Of a DNA stretch of 64,000 nucleotides, positions 35,244-43,664 are shown piece by piece. Under the pieces are notes generated by a model that was not told the DNA's origin, made no database searches, and saw nothing but the letters and a program-made list of their open reading frames with translations. The translations under genes and the position numbers were made by a program. Position 1 is the first letter of the stretch; every line of letters starts with the position of its first letter. This DNA is from Microbacterium sp. zg-Y818 (GTDB lineage Bacteria; Actinomycetota; Actinomycetes; Actinomycetales; Microbacteriaceae). The DNA lies in NCBI RefSeq assembly GCF_030246905.1, contig NZ_CP126741.1, positions 2,480,001 to 2,544,000 on the forward strand. The letters are read 5' to 3'.

Positions 35244-36811
35244 GATTGGGTCACCACCCACTTCACATACGCGGTGTAGCGCTGGTGCAGGTACTTGAGC
35301 GTCGTCAGATCGTCGAAGTCACGCCCGTACAGCTTGCCCGTCGCCGCGATGGACCGTATGCGCGCCTCGATCTCGGTGAGGCGGCGGGAGGCCTCGACGC
35401 CCGAGACGCCGTCCAGGCCGGCGTCGAGCTGTGTCAGCAGGTCGCGCACGGGGTCGTCGCTTTCACGGCCGAGCGCGTCGAACTGACGGCAGGATTCGGC
35501 GAACAGGTCGGCGAGCCAGCTCACCGGATCGGTGGCGAGTTCGCGTTCCGCGCCGATGTCGAACCGCGGATGCGTGGTGTTGGGAAGCAGCTTGCCCCGC
35601 AGCACGAACGGCAGCATCGCGGTGACGTCTTCCACGCCGACCACGTCGGCACCGCGGAACCACGCCATGGCCTTGGCGTAGAGGATGAGGGTCTGCATCG
35701 CCCGCACCGACAGTCCGTTGATCGTCTGGGCCCCGACGTCGGCGGCGAGGTCCGCTCCGGTGTTGACGTCGATGATCTCGGCGACCCGTCCGCCGGCCGT
35801 CGTGACGGTGTCCTTGGTGCGGTACTCGAAGCGGCGACCGCCGTGCTGCACGAACTCGAAGTGGCTGAGGAAGAACTCCAGCCGCCGGCGCACCGCGGAG
35901 GGCAGCGGCACGGCACGGATCGCGGCGCGCATCCGCGCGTGCTCCTCGGGCGAGAACACCAGCTCCTCCGGCACGTGCTCCTCGGGCTTCTCTCCCGCCT
36001 CGACGCGCGTGATGAGCTCGTCGAGGAAGCGGCTGTTGAAGCTCGCCGACTGCACGGTCACGTCCATGCGGTCGCGCAGCGCCTGGATGACCGGGAACGT
36101 GCCGCCCCCCGCGTCGTCGTTCGCCGTGAAGAACCAGCTCTCCACGCCCCGGTGGGGGTTGGTCCGGTGCATCTGGTCGTGGCTCTCGACATAGCCCTCC
36201 GCGACCATCGTCAGCAGGGCGGACTGCGTCTTGGTGGGGATGCGGTTGTACTCGTCGATGATCTTCACCGGGCGCGTCAGCCACTCGCGCCAGGCGATCC
36301 CGATCTCCGCCAGGCTCGACGCGTTGATGAGGTCGCGCGGCAGCGGGATGCCGACGAGGTCGCTGATGGTGAGTTGCGGCTGCCCCTGCTGCACGCCGCG
36401 GCGGACGTCGTCTGCGGATGCTCCCGCCAGCACGCCCATGAGCACCGCCACTGTGGTCTTGCCCCGGCCCGGCCCCCCGATCATGAGGCACTTCCCCCCG
36501 ACCGCGAAGGTCAGCAGCGGCAGCAGGACGTTAGACGAGAACGACGCATCGGTGGGGAGGGTCATGACGGCGCCGGCGTCGCCCAGCGCGTAGGTCAGCG
36601 GCGCGCCAGAAGAGAACTCGACGTCGTAGTACGGCGAGATGACGGCCCTGTTGACGATCCAGTAGTACGTCTGGCGCAGCTTCTCATCGAGCGCGGCGTG
36701 GCGTTCCTCGTCGGGCGCGCGGAACAGATCGTCCGCAGTGAGCTGCGCCACGCCCGCAGCGTGCGCGGGAGAGGTGGGCGAAGCCGAGACTCTGTGCCAG
36801 CGGTCGGACAT
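35240..36811 (-). CDS. MoxR-like AAA+ ATPase
   Basis: A 523-residue AAA+ ATPase. Walker A is GGPGRGKT (112-119), Walker B is VKIIDEYNRIP (182-192), sensor 1 is WFFTANDD, and an arginine-finger region RDRMDV follows. The DEYNRIP sequence is typical of MoxR-like proteins. The protein is longer than classic MoxR (about 320-350), with an added N-terminal helical segment of 90 residues and a C-terminal helical extension after residue 420. MoxR proteins act as chaperones that load metals or remodel VWA-containing partners. The ATG lies 9 bases after the nadR stop, so it is probably read from the upstream genes as well. Confidence 0.88.
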   Translation of the reverse strand: MSDRWHRVSASPTSPAHAAGVAQLTADDLFRAPDEERHAALDEKLRQTYYWIVNRAVISPYYDVEFSSGAPLTYALGDAGAVMTLPTDASFSSNVLLPLLTFAVGGKCLMIGGPGRGKTTVAVLMGVLAGASADDVRRGVQQGQPQLTISDLVGIPLPRDLINASSLAEIGIAWREWLTRPVKIIDEYNRIPTKTQSALLTMVAEGYVESHDQMHRTNPHRGVESWFFTANDDAGGGTFPVIQALRDRMDVTVQSASFNSRFLDELITRVEAGEKPEEHVPEELVFSPEEHARMRAAIRAVPLPSAVRRRLEFFLSHFEFVQHGGRRFEYRTKDTVTTAGGRVAEIIDVNTGADLAADVGAQTINGLSVRAMQTLILYAKAMAWFRGADVVGVEDVTAMLPFVLRGKLLPNTTHPRFDIGAERELATDPVSWLADLFAESCRQFDALGRESDDPVRDLLTQLDAGLDGVSGVEASRRLTEIEARIRSIAATGKLYGRDFDDLTTLKYLHQRYTAYVKWVVTQS

Positions 36812-36820
36812 CGCGCCAGC

Positions 36821-37888
36821 CTACCGGCCGGTCTGCCGCGCCAGCGCGCGCTGCTCCTCGTGCGGCCGATCCCCCAGCGGGCGCGCGAATGCCAGCCGGC
36901 GGGCGACGACGTCGCGGATGAGGGGGACGGATGCCGCGACGCGCTCGGCGACGGTGCCCCGCACCTCCGCCCAGGGGGTGCCCTGCCCGGTGAGCGTCTC
37001 TCGGAAGCGGTCCTGCATCGCATGACGGATGTGCTCGCCGTCGCGCATGCCGTCCTGCACGAAGGGGATCTCGTCCCCTGTCAGGAGATAGAGGTCGGGC
37101 GCGTGGGCGGCTGCGCGCTCCCGCAGCCGCGGCGCGTCGACCCCGACGTACCGCTCGTGCCAGAGCGCCGTGGCGAGGACGTCGGTATCGCACACCAGCA
37201 CGGGCGCCGGGACGCGGCGCAGGGCGTCGCGCTCCAGCGCCATCTGGCGGTCGGCGATGAGGTCGAACTCGTCGGTGCGCCACGGGGCGATGAGCCCCCC
37301 GTCCCGCGTCAGGGAGTGCTCGCGTCCGTACTCGGGAACCCAGAGCGTGCCCAGCTCTGCGGCGAGCGCCTCGGCGAGGGTGGTCGAGCCGGTCGATTCC
37401 GCGCCGAGCACCACCACCCGCCCGGCGAGCGACGCCCGCACGGCCGGCGCGAGCTCGCCCCACTGCCCCGCCGGGTCGGCGCGCACTGCGGTGCCCGACA
37501 CGGGATTGAGCCGGCGCTGCGGGTCGACCTGCACCCACGCGGCCCCGAGCCGTCGGGCGAGCTCGTCCCCGTACTCATCGGAGGTGAAGACGGCATCCAC
37601 CGGTGCGTCGAGCAGCCCCGCGATGATGGCGGTGTGCGCATCCCACGCGGTGGAGGACTCGAAGTCGATGGGGGTGTCGTCCAGCTTCGAGACCACCCGC
37701 ACCCGGGGGTGCTCCTCAGCGACCCATTGCGCCCTCACCTCGACCGGGATCGACTCCACGGACGATCCGATCACCTCGACGGTGACACGCGCGCTGGAAC
37801 GCTCCGCCGTGCGGATGAGGTGCCCATGGCCGACGTGCAGCGGGTAGAACTTGCCGATCACGAGTGCGTGGCGGTAGAGCGCACTCAC
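36821..37888 (-). CDS. nadR: NadR-like NMN adenylyltransferase / ribosylnicotinamide kinase
   Basis: A 355-residue bifunctional enzyme. The N-terminal nucleotidyltransferase has GKFYPLHVGHGHL (12-24) with H18 and H21 for ATP binding. The C-terminal kinase domain begins GRVVVLGAESTGSTTL. In E. coli-type NadR the P-loop has Lys after the TG; here the residue is S168 (codon TCG). I recall Thr or Ser at this place in other actinobacterial NadR-like proteins, so it may be normal for the lineage. The HTH domain of enterobacterial NadR is absent. It makes NAD from nicotinamide riboside or NMN delivered by PnuC, whose gene overlaps it by four bases (GTGA). Confidence 0.88.
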   Translation of the reverse strand: MSALYRHALVIGKFYPLHVGHGHLIRTAERSSARVTVEVIGSSVESIPVEVRAQWVAEEHPRVRVVSKLDDTPIDFESSTAWDAHTAIIAGLLDAPVDAVFTSDEYGDELARRLGAAWVQVDPQRRLNPVSGTAVRADPAGQWGELAPAVRASLAGRVVVLGAESTGSTTLAEALAAELGTLWVPEYGREHSLTRDGGLIAPWRTDEFDLIADRQMALERDALRRVPAPVLVCDTDVLATALWHERYVGVDAPRLRERAAAHAPDLYLLTGDEIPFVQDGMRDGEHIRHAMQDRFRETLTGQGTPWAEVRGTVAERVAASVPLIRDVVARRLAFARPLGDRPHEEQRALARQTGR

Positions 37889-38502
37889 GCGCGCGCCGCC
37901 GCGGCGGCATCCGCCGGCGCCGTGGCCTCGGCCGCCCGCTGCACGCGTCGCCACGCGCGCAGGCTGAACACGCACAGCACGATGAAGAGGGCATACAGCG
38001 CGGCGACGATCCACAGGCCGGTCGCGATCGACAGCGCGACGAAGGCGATGTCGACGCCGATCCACACGTACCAGCTCTCGATCCACTTGCGGTTGAGCAT
38101 GTACTGCGCCACGAGGCTCGCCGAGGTGGTGGCGGCGTCCGCGACCGCGACCTGCGAGTCGGTGAAGGAGATCAGCATCCAGGCGATGACGGCGGCGAGC
38201 CCGATGCCGGCGGCGATGAGCCAGAGCACCGCGCGCCGCGGCGTGCGGGCGATGTAGCTCTTGTCCTGCTCGACCGCGCGCGTCCAGCGCAGCCAGCCGT
38301 GGATTCCCAGCCCCAGGTACACCAGCTGCAGCGCGGCCGAGGCGTAGAGGCCGGCGGGGAGGAAGACGGCGAGGAAGACGACGTTGTTCGCGATGCCGAC
38401 GGGGTAGGTCCACACGTTCCGCCGCCCGGCCAGCACGACGCACGCGGCGCCTGTTGCGAACCCTAGAACCTGCATCCACTCCGCCAGAAGCCACTCGATC
38501 AC
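37885..38502 (-). CDS. pnuC: Nicotinamide riboside transporter PnuC
   Basis: A 205-residue membrane protein with about seven hydrophobic segments. The family pattern is clear: NVWTYPVGIANNVVF near residue 30, LQLVYLGLGIHGWLRW around 59-74, and NRKWIESWYVWIGVDI around 136-151. PnuC is a facilitated-diffusion channel for nicotinamide riboside, driven by phosphorylation by NadR in the cytoplasm. That partner is encoded immediately downstream with overlapping codons. I saw no riboswitch directly upstream; the 41-base gap to the ABC permease leaves no room for one. Confidence 0.93.
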   Translation of the reverse strand: MIEWLLAEWMQVLGFATGAACVVLAGRRNVWTYPVGIANNVVFLAVFLPAGLYASAALQLVYLGLGIHGWLRWTRAVEQDKSYIARTPRRAVLWLIAAGIGLAAVIAWMLISFTDSQVAVADAATTSASLVAQYMLNRKWIESWYVWIGVDIAFVALSIATGLWIVAALYALFIVLCVFSLRAWRRVQRAAEATAPADAAAAARA

Positions 38503-38543
38503 GCGACGAGCCTACGGGTCCGCGCGCGCCCCTCCCGACGGCG

Positions 38544-39353
38544 TCAGGCGTCGCGGCGGATCCAGCGGAACGTCGCCCTGCTGAGGATGAGTCCCACCAG
38601 CAGCCAGATGCCGAGCGCCAAAGCCACCCAGCCGAGCTCCCAGCCGTCCCCCGGCTCGAGGGTCGCGTACTCCGGGGGCAGGAACGCCGCCCGCATCCCC
38701 CGCGCCATCCACACCAGGGGGAAGGCGCTGGCGACGTACTGCAACCAGTCCGGCAGCTGCCAGAAGAAGATGTAGACGCCGGAGACGAACTGCAGCACCA
38801 GCGCGATGGGGACCACCACGGCCGTGGCGCTGCGCCCGGAACGCGGCAGCGCAGACACGGCGATGCCCAGGAGCGCCGAGGCGATGAGCCCGAGCAGGAA
38901 CACCCACGCGAAGGTGATCCACGAGTCGGCGTCCGACGGCAGGGCCACATCGAACACCAGGGCGGCCACGACGATGAGGATGAACGCCTGCAGGATGCCG
39001 GTGATCAGCACCTGCCCGATCTTGCCGGCGAAGTAGCTCACCGGTGACAGCGGGGTGCCGCCGAGGCGTTTGAGTGTGCCGTCGGATCGTTCCATCGCGA
39101 TGTCGACGGCGAGGTTCTGGAAGCCCGAGAGCAGCAGCCCCGCGGCGAGCATGGCCGGCAGGTACAGCTCGGCCGCCGACAGCGCCGGGACCCCGGGGCC
39201 GCCGGTGATGTCGCCGTCGTCGCCGAAGATCGTGCTGAACAGGGCCAGCATGAACACCGGGAAGAGGAACGTGAAGAAGAGGGTGTCGCCGGAGCGGAAG
39301 TAGCCCCGCACTTCGTAGGCGGCCCGGTGGGCGCCGAGGGTGATGACGTTCAT
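38544..39353 (-). CDS. ABC-2 type transporter permease
   Basis: A 269-residue permease with a cytoplasmic start, a first helix DTLFFTFLFPVFMLALFSTI, five further hydrophobic segments and a polar end. The pattern LQFVSGVYIFFWQLPDWLQYVASAFPLVWMARG, seen in overlapping parts, is typical of drug- or antibiotic-exporting ABC-2 permeases. The ATG overlaps the ATPase stop by four bases. It is predicted to export an unknown hydrophobic compound or membrane component. Confidence 0.88.
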   Translation of the reverse strand: MNVITLGAHRAAYEVRGYFRSGDTLFFTFLFPVFMLALFSTIFGDDGDITGGPGVPALSAAELYLPAMLAAGLLLSGFQNLAVDIAMERSDGTLKRLGGTPLSPVSYFAGKIGQVLITGILQAFILIVVAALVFDVALPSDADSWITFAWVFLLGLIASALLGIAVSALPRSGRSATAVVVPIALVLQFVSGVYIFFWQLPDWLQYVASAFPLVWMARGMRAAFLPPEYATLEPGDGWELGWVALALGIWLLVGLILSRATFRWIRRDA

Positions 39354-40258
39354 CGTCCCACCTCCTCCTGCGTCGTCGTGGGCGTGCGCGGCGCGCTGTC
39401 CGATTCCTCTCCGGAGGGCGGCTCGTCGACCATATCGAGGTAGATCTCCTCGAGGGCGGGCCGCCGGATCTCGAGCGCCTCGGGCTCACCGCCCAGGCGC
39501 GCGGCGAGCGCCGCCGTGAACTCCCACGGAGTGGCGGTGCGAGCCTCGCGCATGACACCGCCCTCGCGCCATACGACGCGGGGCGTGCGGGCCTCCTCCC
39601 CGCCGAAGGTCGCCACCGGGCCGATCGCGCGCAGCCGGCCCCGCGTGATCACCGCGACCCGGTCGGCCAGCTGTGCGGCCTCGTCGAGGTAGTGGGTCGT
39701 GAGCAGGATGGTGGTCCCCTCCCCCTGCAGCCGTCGGATGAGCTGCCAGAACTCGCGACGCGCCTGTGGGTCGAATCCGGTGGTGGGCTCGTCGAGGAAG
39801 AGCAGCTCGGGACGGCCGATGATGCCGAGGGCCACGTCGACCCGCCGCTGCTGACCGCCGGAGAGCTTCGCGATGCGGGTGCCGGCCTGGCGCTCGAGCC
39901 CGACGGCGGCGATGACCTCGTCCACGTCGCGCGGCCGCGGGTAGTAGGCCGAGAACTGCCGCAGCTGCTCTCGCACGGTGTAGACACCGGCCTGTCCGGC
40001 GGACTGCAGCACGATGCCGATCCGCGCCTTCCATTCCAGGCTCGCCGTGCCGGGGTCGGCGCCCAGCACCGAGACGTCGCCGCCGGTGCGACGCCGGTAC
40101 CCCTCGAGGATCTCGACCGTGGTGGACTTGCCCGCGCCGTTCGGGCCCAGCAGGGCGAAGGTCTCGCCGCGGGCGATGTCGAAGCTCACGTCGTCGACGA
40201 CGGCGTTGCCGCCGTACGTCTTTCGCAGGTTGCGCACCCGAACGGCATCACTGTCCAT
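39350..40258 (-). CDS. ABC-2 type transporter ATP-binding protein
   Basis: A 302-residue ABC ATPase of the DrrA/NatA kind. Walker A is GPNGAGKST (38-46), the signature is LSGGQQRR (132-139), Walker B is LLFLDEPTTGFDP (152-164), and the switch histidine follows in TTHYLDEA. A 70-residue C-terminal extension follows, as in antibiotic exporters. It is the first gene of a long leftward gene series. The ribosome binding site is weak. Together with the permease it would form a homodimer-plus-homodimer exporter. Confidence 0.92.
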   Translation of the reverse strand: MDSDAVRVRNLRKTYGGNAVVDDVSFDIARGETFALLGPNGAGKSTTVEILEGYRRRTGGDVSVLGADPGTASLEWKARIGIVLQSAGQAGVYTVREQLRQFSAYYPRPRDVDEVIAAVGLERQAGTRIAKLSGGQQRRVDVALGIIGRPELLFLDEPTTGFDPQARREFWQLIRRLQGEGTTILLTTHYLDEAAQLADRVAVITRGRLRAIGPVATFGGEEARTPRVVWREGGVMREARTATPWEFTAALAARLGGEPEALEIRRPALEEIYLDMVDEPPSGEESDSAPRTPTTTQEEVGR

Positions 40259-40376
40259 ATGACCAGCTTGGGGGTTCGCGGCCTGATTACCCAGCCACGT
40301 AGGGCTGCTCCCCAGGCGGGAGGGGCGGCACGCCCCGCGAATGACGGTCTGGGGTGAGCCCGAGACCGCCGCGGGC

Positions 40377-40382
40377 TACGCT
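40377..40382 (+). promoter_or_regulatory. Probable -10 of a leaderless aspC promoter
   Basis: TACGCT ends six bases before the GTG at 40389, and no ribosome binding site precedes it. It is identical in sequence and spacing to the element before gabT. Confidence 0.5.
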
Positions 40383-40388
40383 CGTAAC

Positions 40389-41588
40389 GTGACCGAACGC
40401 GCCCCACTCTCCCGCAAGCTGTCCGCCATCGCCGAGTCCGCGACGCTCAAGGTGGATGCCAAGGCGAAATCGCTGCAGGCTGCCGGTCGCCCCGTCATCT
40501 CGTACGCCGCCGGCGAGCCCGATTTCGCCACGCCGCAGTTCATCGTGGATGCGGCCGCAGAGGCGCTGAAGGACCCCGCGAACTACCGCTACACGCCTGC
40601 GGTCGGGCTGCCCGTGCTGCGCGACGCGATCGTCGCCAAGACGCTGCGCGACTCCGGGCTCGAGGTCTCGCCCTCGCAGGTCATCGTGACCAACGGCGGA
40701 AAGCACGCCGTCTACCAGGCGTTCCAGACGGTGGTGAACCCCGGCGACGAGGTGCTGCTGCCCGCACCGTATTGGACCACCTACCCCGAGGCGATCGCCC
40801 TCGCCGACGGCGTGCCCGTCGAGGTGTTCGCCGGTGCCGACCAGGACTACAAGGTGACCGTGGAGCAGCTCGAGGCGGCCCGCACCGACAAGACGACGGC
40901 GCTCGTGTTCGTCTCGCCGTCCAACCCGACGGGCTCGGTCTACACCGCCGAGGAGACCAAGGCGATCGGCGAGTGGGCACTCGAGCACGGCATCTGGGTG
41001 ATCACCGACGAGATCTACCAGAACCTGGTCTACGAGGGCGTCCGCGCCGTCTCGATCGTCGAGGCCGTGCCGGACCTCGCGGGACAGACCCTGCTGGTCA
41101 ACGGCGTCGCGAAGACCTACGCGATGACCGGCTGGCGGGTGGGCTGGATGGTCGGGCCGGCCGACGCCATCAAGATCGCCGGCAACCTGCAGTCCCACCT
41201 CACCTCCAACGTCAACAACATCGCCCAGCGCGCGGCCCTCGCAGCACTGACCGGCCCGCAGGAGGACGTCGAGCAGATGCGCCTGGCGTTCGACCGCCGC
41301 CGTCGGCTGATCGTCGAGGAGCTGTCGAAGATCGAGGGCGTCACCGTGCCCAAGCCGCTCGGCGCGTTCTACGTGTATCCGGACGTCAGCGGGCTTCTCG
41401 GCCGCACGTGGGGCGGTGTCACGCCCACCACCTCGCTGGAGCTGGCCGACCTCATCCTCGACCAGGCCGAGGTTGCCGTGGTCCCGGGCGAGGCCTTCGG
41501 CCCCTCGGGTTACCTGCGCCTGTCGTACGCGCTCGGCGACGACCAGCTGCTCGAGGGCGTGCGCCGGCTGCAGGACCTCTTCGCCTGA
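40389..41588 (+). CDS. aspC: Pyridoxal-phosphate aspartate aminotransferase (class I)
   Basis: A 399-residue class I aminotransferase of the Iβ/γ bacterial AspAT kind. N179 in VSPSNPTG and D207/Y210 in ITDEIYQ contact PLP, K242 in [10 protein letters not shown] forms the Schiff base, and R250 in GWRVG follows. [12 protein letters not shown] near the start is the usual substrate-arm region. It interconverts aspartate and oxaloacetate with glutamate and 2-oxoglutarate. The GTG start fits the family and a leaderless promoter. In other actinobacteria I recall aspC lying close to murB and to tRNA-Trp-secE-nusG; here only murB is still near. Confidence 0.9.
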   Translation: MTERAPLSRKLSAIAESATLKVDAKAKSLQAAGRPVISYAAGEPDFATPQFIVDAAAEALKDPANYRYTPAVGLPVLRDAIVAKTLRDSGLEVSPSQVIVTNGGKHAVYQAFQTVVNPGDEVLLPAPYWTTYPEAIALADGVPVEVFAGADQDYKVTVEQLEAARTDKTTALVFVSPSNPTGSVYTAEETKAIGEWALEHGIWVITDEIYQNLVYEGVRAVSIVEAVPDLAGQTLLVNGVAKTYAMTGWRVGWMVGPADAIKIAGNLQSHLTSNVNNIAQRAALAALTGPQEDVEQMRLAFDRRRRLIVEELSKIEGVTVPKPLGAFYVYPDVSGLLGRTWGGVTPTTSLELADLILDQAEVAVVPGEAFGPSGYLRLSYALGDDQLLEGVRRLQDLFA

Positions 41589-41596
41589 CGCCCCGG

Positions 41597-41615
41597 CGGC
41601 CGGTATCGCCGGCCG
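41597..41615. terminator. Short hairpin between convergent aspC and murB
   Basis: CGGCCGG at 41597-41603 pairs with CCGGCCG at 41609-41615 around a 5-base loop, nine bases after the aspC stop. There is no T-run, so its strength is uncertain. Confidence 0.35.
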
Positions 41616-41636
41616 AACCGCGCCCTGCCGAGGTTC

Positions 41637-42776
41637 CTAGAGCTCCACGCCCACCAGCACCGGCTCCGGCTGCAGGATGAGGCCGAAATCGGCCTGCACC
41701 CGTTGCTGGATGAATCGGGCGAGCTCGGCGAGCTCGGCAGCCGTGGCCGAGCCGCGGTTGGTGAGTGCCAGGGCGTGCTTGGTCGACAGTCCGGCGCGCG
41801 AGCGCGGCAGCCTGAAGCCCTTGCGCAGCCCCGCGTGCTCGATGAGCCACGCCGCGCTCACCTTGACTTCCGATTCCTGCGCCACCGGCGGCGGCACGCT
41901 GCCGTCGAACTGCGAGAGCGGGATGACGGTCTCCGCGGAGACCTCGGGGGTCATCGGCCAGCGGGGGCATTCCGGGGGAAGCGTGCGGGCGAAACCGGCC
42001 GAGACGACCGCGTTCTGGAAGAACGAACCCGCGCTGTAGGTGTCGGGGTCGGCGTCGTCGAGCACCATCCCCTTCGCTCGGCGCGTCGCCAGCACGGTCT
42101 CGCGCACCCAGTCCAGGGTCACCGCGGCATCCGGCTCGAGCCGCAGCGCCTGCCGCAGCTGCGCTCCCCGCACCGGGAACTCGCCGTGCCCGACCTCGGC
42201 CAGCTCCAGCGTCACGGAGACGATGACCCCGCGCCGCCGGGCACCCACGCCGTAGTGGTCCTTCAGGACCGAGGTGCGAAAGCCGAGGCCGAGCTCGGCG
42301 GCCGGGACGGTCTCCACCTCGCCGGTGGCCTCGTCGAGCAGCTCGATCTCGACGAGCGTCTGCACGATCTCCTGGCCGTAGGCGCCGACGTTCTGGATGG
42401 GCGCGGCCCCCGTGGTGCCCGGAATGCCGGACATCGCCTCGATCCCGGCGAGTCCCTCGGCGACGGTGTACGCCACGAGCTCATCCCAGTCGTGACCGGC
42501 CTGCACCCGCAGGCGCACGAACCCGTCGCGGGGCGATGCGAGACGCTCGATGCCGCGGCTGCGGACCAGCACGACCGTGCCCTTGAACGGATCGTCGGAC
42601 ACCAGCAGGTTCGACCCGCCGCCCACGACCAGCCACGGCTCGCCCTCGGCCCAGATCTGTCGCACCGTCTCGACGAGCTCGTCGCGCGTCTGCGCTTCGA
42701 CGACGCGCTGCGGGGTGCCGCCGACGCGCAGCGTGGTCAGCTGGGCCAGCGAAGGAGCGGGAGTGATCTCCGGCAT
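41637..42776 (-). CDS. murB: UDP-N-acetylmuramate dehydrogenase
   Basis: A 379-residue MurB of the long type found in actinobacteria. The FAD-binding segment reads LVVGGGSNLLVSDD (about 49-62), followed by GIPGTTGAAPIQNVGAYGQE and the active-site strand YSAGSFFQNAVV with the catalytic serine. It reduces UDP-GlcNAc-enolpyruvate to UDP-MurNAc in peptidoglycan synthesis. The ATG lies one base after the stop of the MaoC gene. The downstream C-terminal part (ALTNRGSATAAELAEL) is also typical. Confidence 0.96.
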   Translation of the reverse strand: MPEITPAPSLAQLTTLRVGGTPQRVVEAQTRDELVETVRQIWAEGEPWLVVGGGSNLLVSDDPFKGTVVLVRSRGIERLASPRDGFVRLRVQAGHDWDELVAYTVAEGLAGIEAMSGIPGTTGAAPIQNVGAYGQEIVQTLVEIELLDEATGEVETVPAAELGLGFRTSVLKDHYGVGARRRGVIVSVTLELAEVGHGEFPVRGAQLRQALRLEPDAAVTLDWVRETVLATRRAKGMVLDDADPDTYSAGSFFQNAVVSAGFARTLPPECPRWPMTPEVSAETVIPLSQFDGSVPPPVAQESEVKVSAAWLIEHAGLRKGFRLPRSRAGLSTKHALALTNRGSATAAELAELARFIQQRVQADFGLILQPEPVLVGVEL

Positions 42777-42777
42777 G

Positions 42778-43179
42778 TCAGAGGCGCACCCGGACCTGAG
42801 CCTTGCCGAGCACCGTCGTCGCCGCGCTGGAGACGGTGAGGTCGATGCGCAGGGTGTCGTCGAGGATCGCGCCCACGGTGGCCACGACCTCGACGTCGGC
42901 GCCCGCCTCGGCGTCGACGACGACAGGGCGCGTGAAGCGCACGCCGTACTCGAGGATGCGACCGGAGTCACCGAGCCACGGCACGATCGTCTCGACGGCC
43001 AAGCCCATCGTCAGCATGCCGTGGGCCAGCACGCCGGGCAGCCCGACACGGGTGGCCACGTCGTCGCGGTAGTGGATGGGGTTGTAATCCCCCGACGCGC
43101 CGGCGTAACGCACCAGCGACTCGCGGGTGAGGTGCACGGTGCGCTGGGCGACGACGTCTCCTACGGTGAGCTCGCTCAT
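42778..43179 (-). CDS. MaoC-like dehydratase (HadB type)
   Basis: A 133-residue hot-dog-fold protein. The hydratase-2 motif reads YAGASGDYNPIHYRDDVA with D31, N33 and H36 as the active-site group, followed by LPGVLAHGMLTMGL. It pairs with the upstream FAS1-like protein, as HadB does with HadA in mycobacterial fatty-acid elongation. Together they would dehydrate 3-hydroxyacyl thioesters. The ATG overlaps the preceding stop by four bases, so equal production is likely. Confidence 0.87.
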   Translation of the reverse strand: MSELTVGDVVAQRTVHLTRESLVRYAGASGDYNPIHYRDDVATRVGLPGVLAHGMLTMGLAVETIVPWLGDSGRILEYGVRFTRPVVVDAEAGADVEVVATVGAILDDTLRIDLTVSSAATTVLGKAQVRVRL

Positions 43180-43625
43180 GCGTCCTCTCCTCCCACCAGC
43201 AGCACGGACACGGCCGTCACGACGTGACTGCCGGCGGCATCCGTCATCTCGGTCTCGCTCGTGACCATCGCGCCCTTGCCGAACGGGCGCACCGTGCTCA
43301 CCGTCAGCGTCGCCGTGATCTCGTCGCCGGCCACGATCGGCCGGGAATAGCGGAACCGCTGCTCGGCGTGGATCGTGCGCTCCAGGGCGATGCCCGAATC
43401 GGGCTCGGAGAGCAGCTGTTGCAGCGCGAGGTCCTGCACCACCATGGCGAACGTGGGCGGCGCCACGACGTCGGCATATCCCAGGGCCGCAGCTGCGGTC
43501 GGGTCGGTGTGCTGCGGGTCGGTGGCGAAGACGGCGCGGGCGAATTCACGCACCTTCTCCCGCCCCACGAGGTACGGCGGGGTCGGCGGGAAGACTCGGC
43601 CGACGAGCTCGGGATTCACGGACAC
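43176..43625 (-). CDS. FAS1-like (3R)-hydroxyacyl dehydratase subunit (HadA type)
   Basis: A 149-residue protein of the N-terminal MaoC-dehydratase family (FAS1-like). It starts VSVNPELVGRVFPPTPPYLVG, contains PTAAAALGYADVVAPPTFAM and AEQRFRYSRPIVAGDEI, and resembles mycobacterial HadA. The GTG at 43625 is preferred because GGGAGG stands nine bases before it; an ATG three codons upstream would sit directly on that site. Members of this pair lack the catalytic residues in one subunit and act as a heterodimer. Its substrate here is unknown since no other lipid genes are near. Confidence 0.85.
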   Translation of the reverse strand: MSVNPELVGRVFPPTPPYLVGREKVREFARAVFATDPQHTDPTAAAALGYADVVAPPTFAMVVQDLALQQLLSEPDSGIALERTIHAEQRFRYSRPIVAGDEITATLTVSTVRPFGKGAMVTSETEMTDAAGSHVVTAVSVLLVGGEDA

Positions 43626-43664
43626 GCGTTCCATCCTCCCACAGCCGTGACGACCGGCAGCGGT

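Noticed and set aside
35000..38257. A plus-strand open frame of more than 1,000 codons opposite nadR and the MoxR gene
   Set aside because: The translation is Arg/Pro/His-rich and low in hydrophobic structure. The minus strand codes for recognisable NadR and MoxR proteins with overlapping starts. It is a GC-skew shadow.
37885..38544. A nicotinamide or NAD riboswitch before pnuC
   Set aside because: Only 41 bases separate pnuC from the preceding gene, too few for a known riboswitch, and no conserved fold was seen.
42778..43625. Mycolic-acid elongation genes hadA and hadB
   Set aside because: The fold and pairing match, but no FAS-II genes are adjacent and Microbacteriaceae do not make mycolic acids, so I give no gene symbol.
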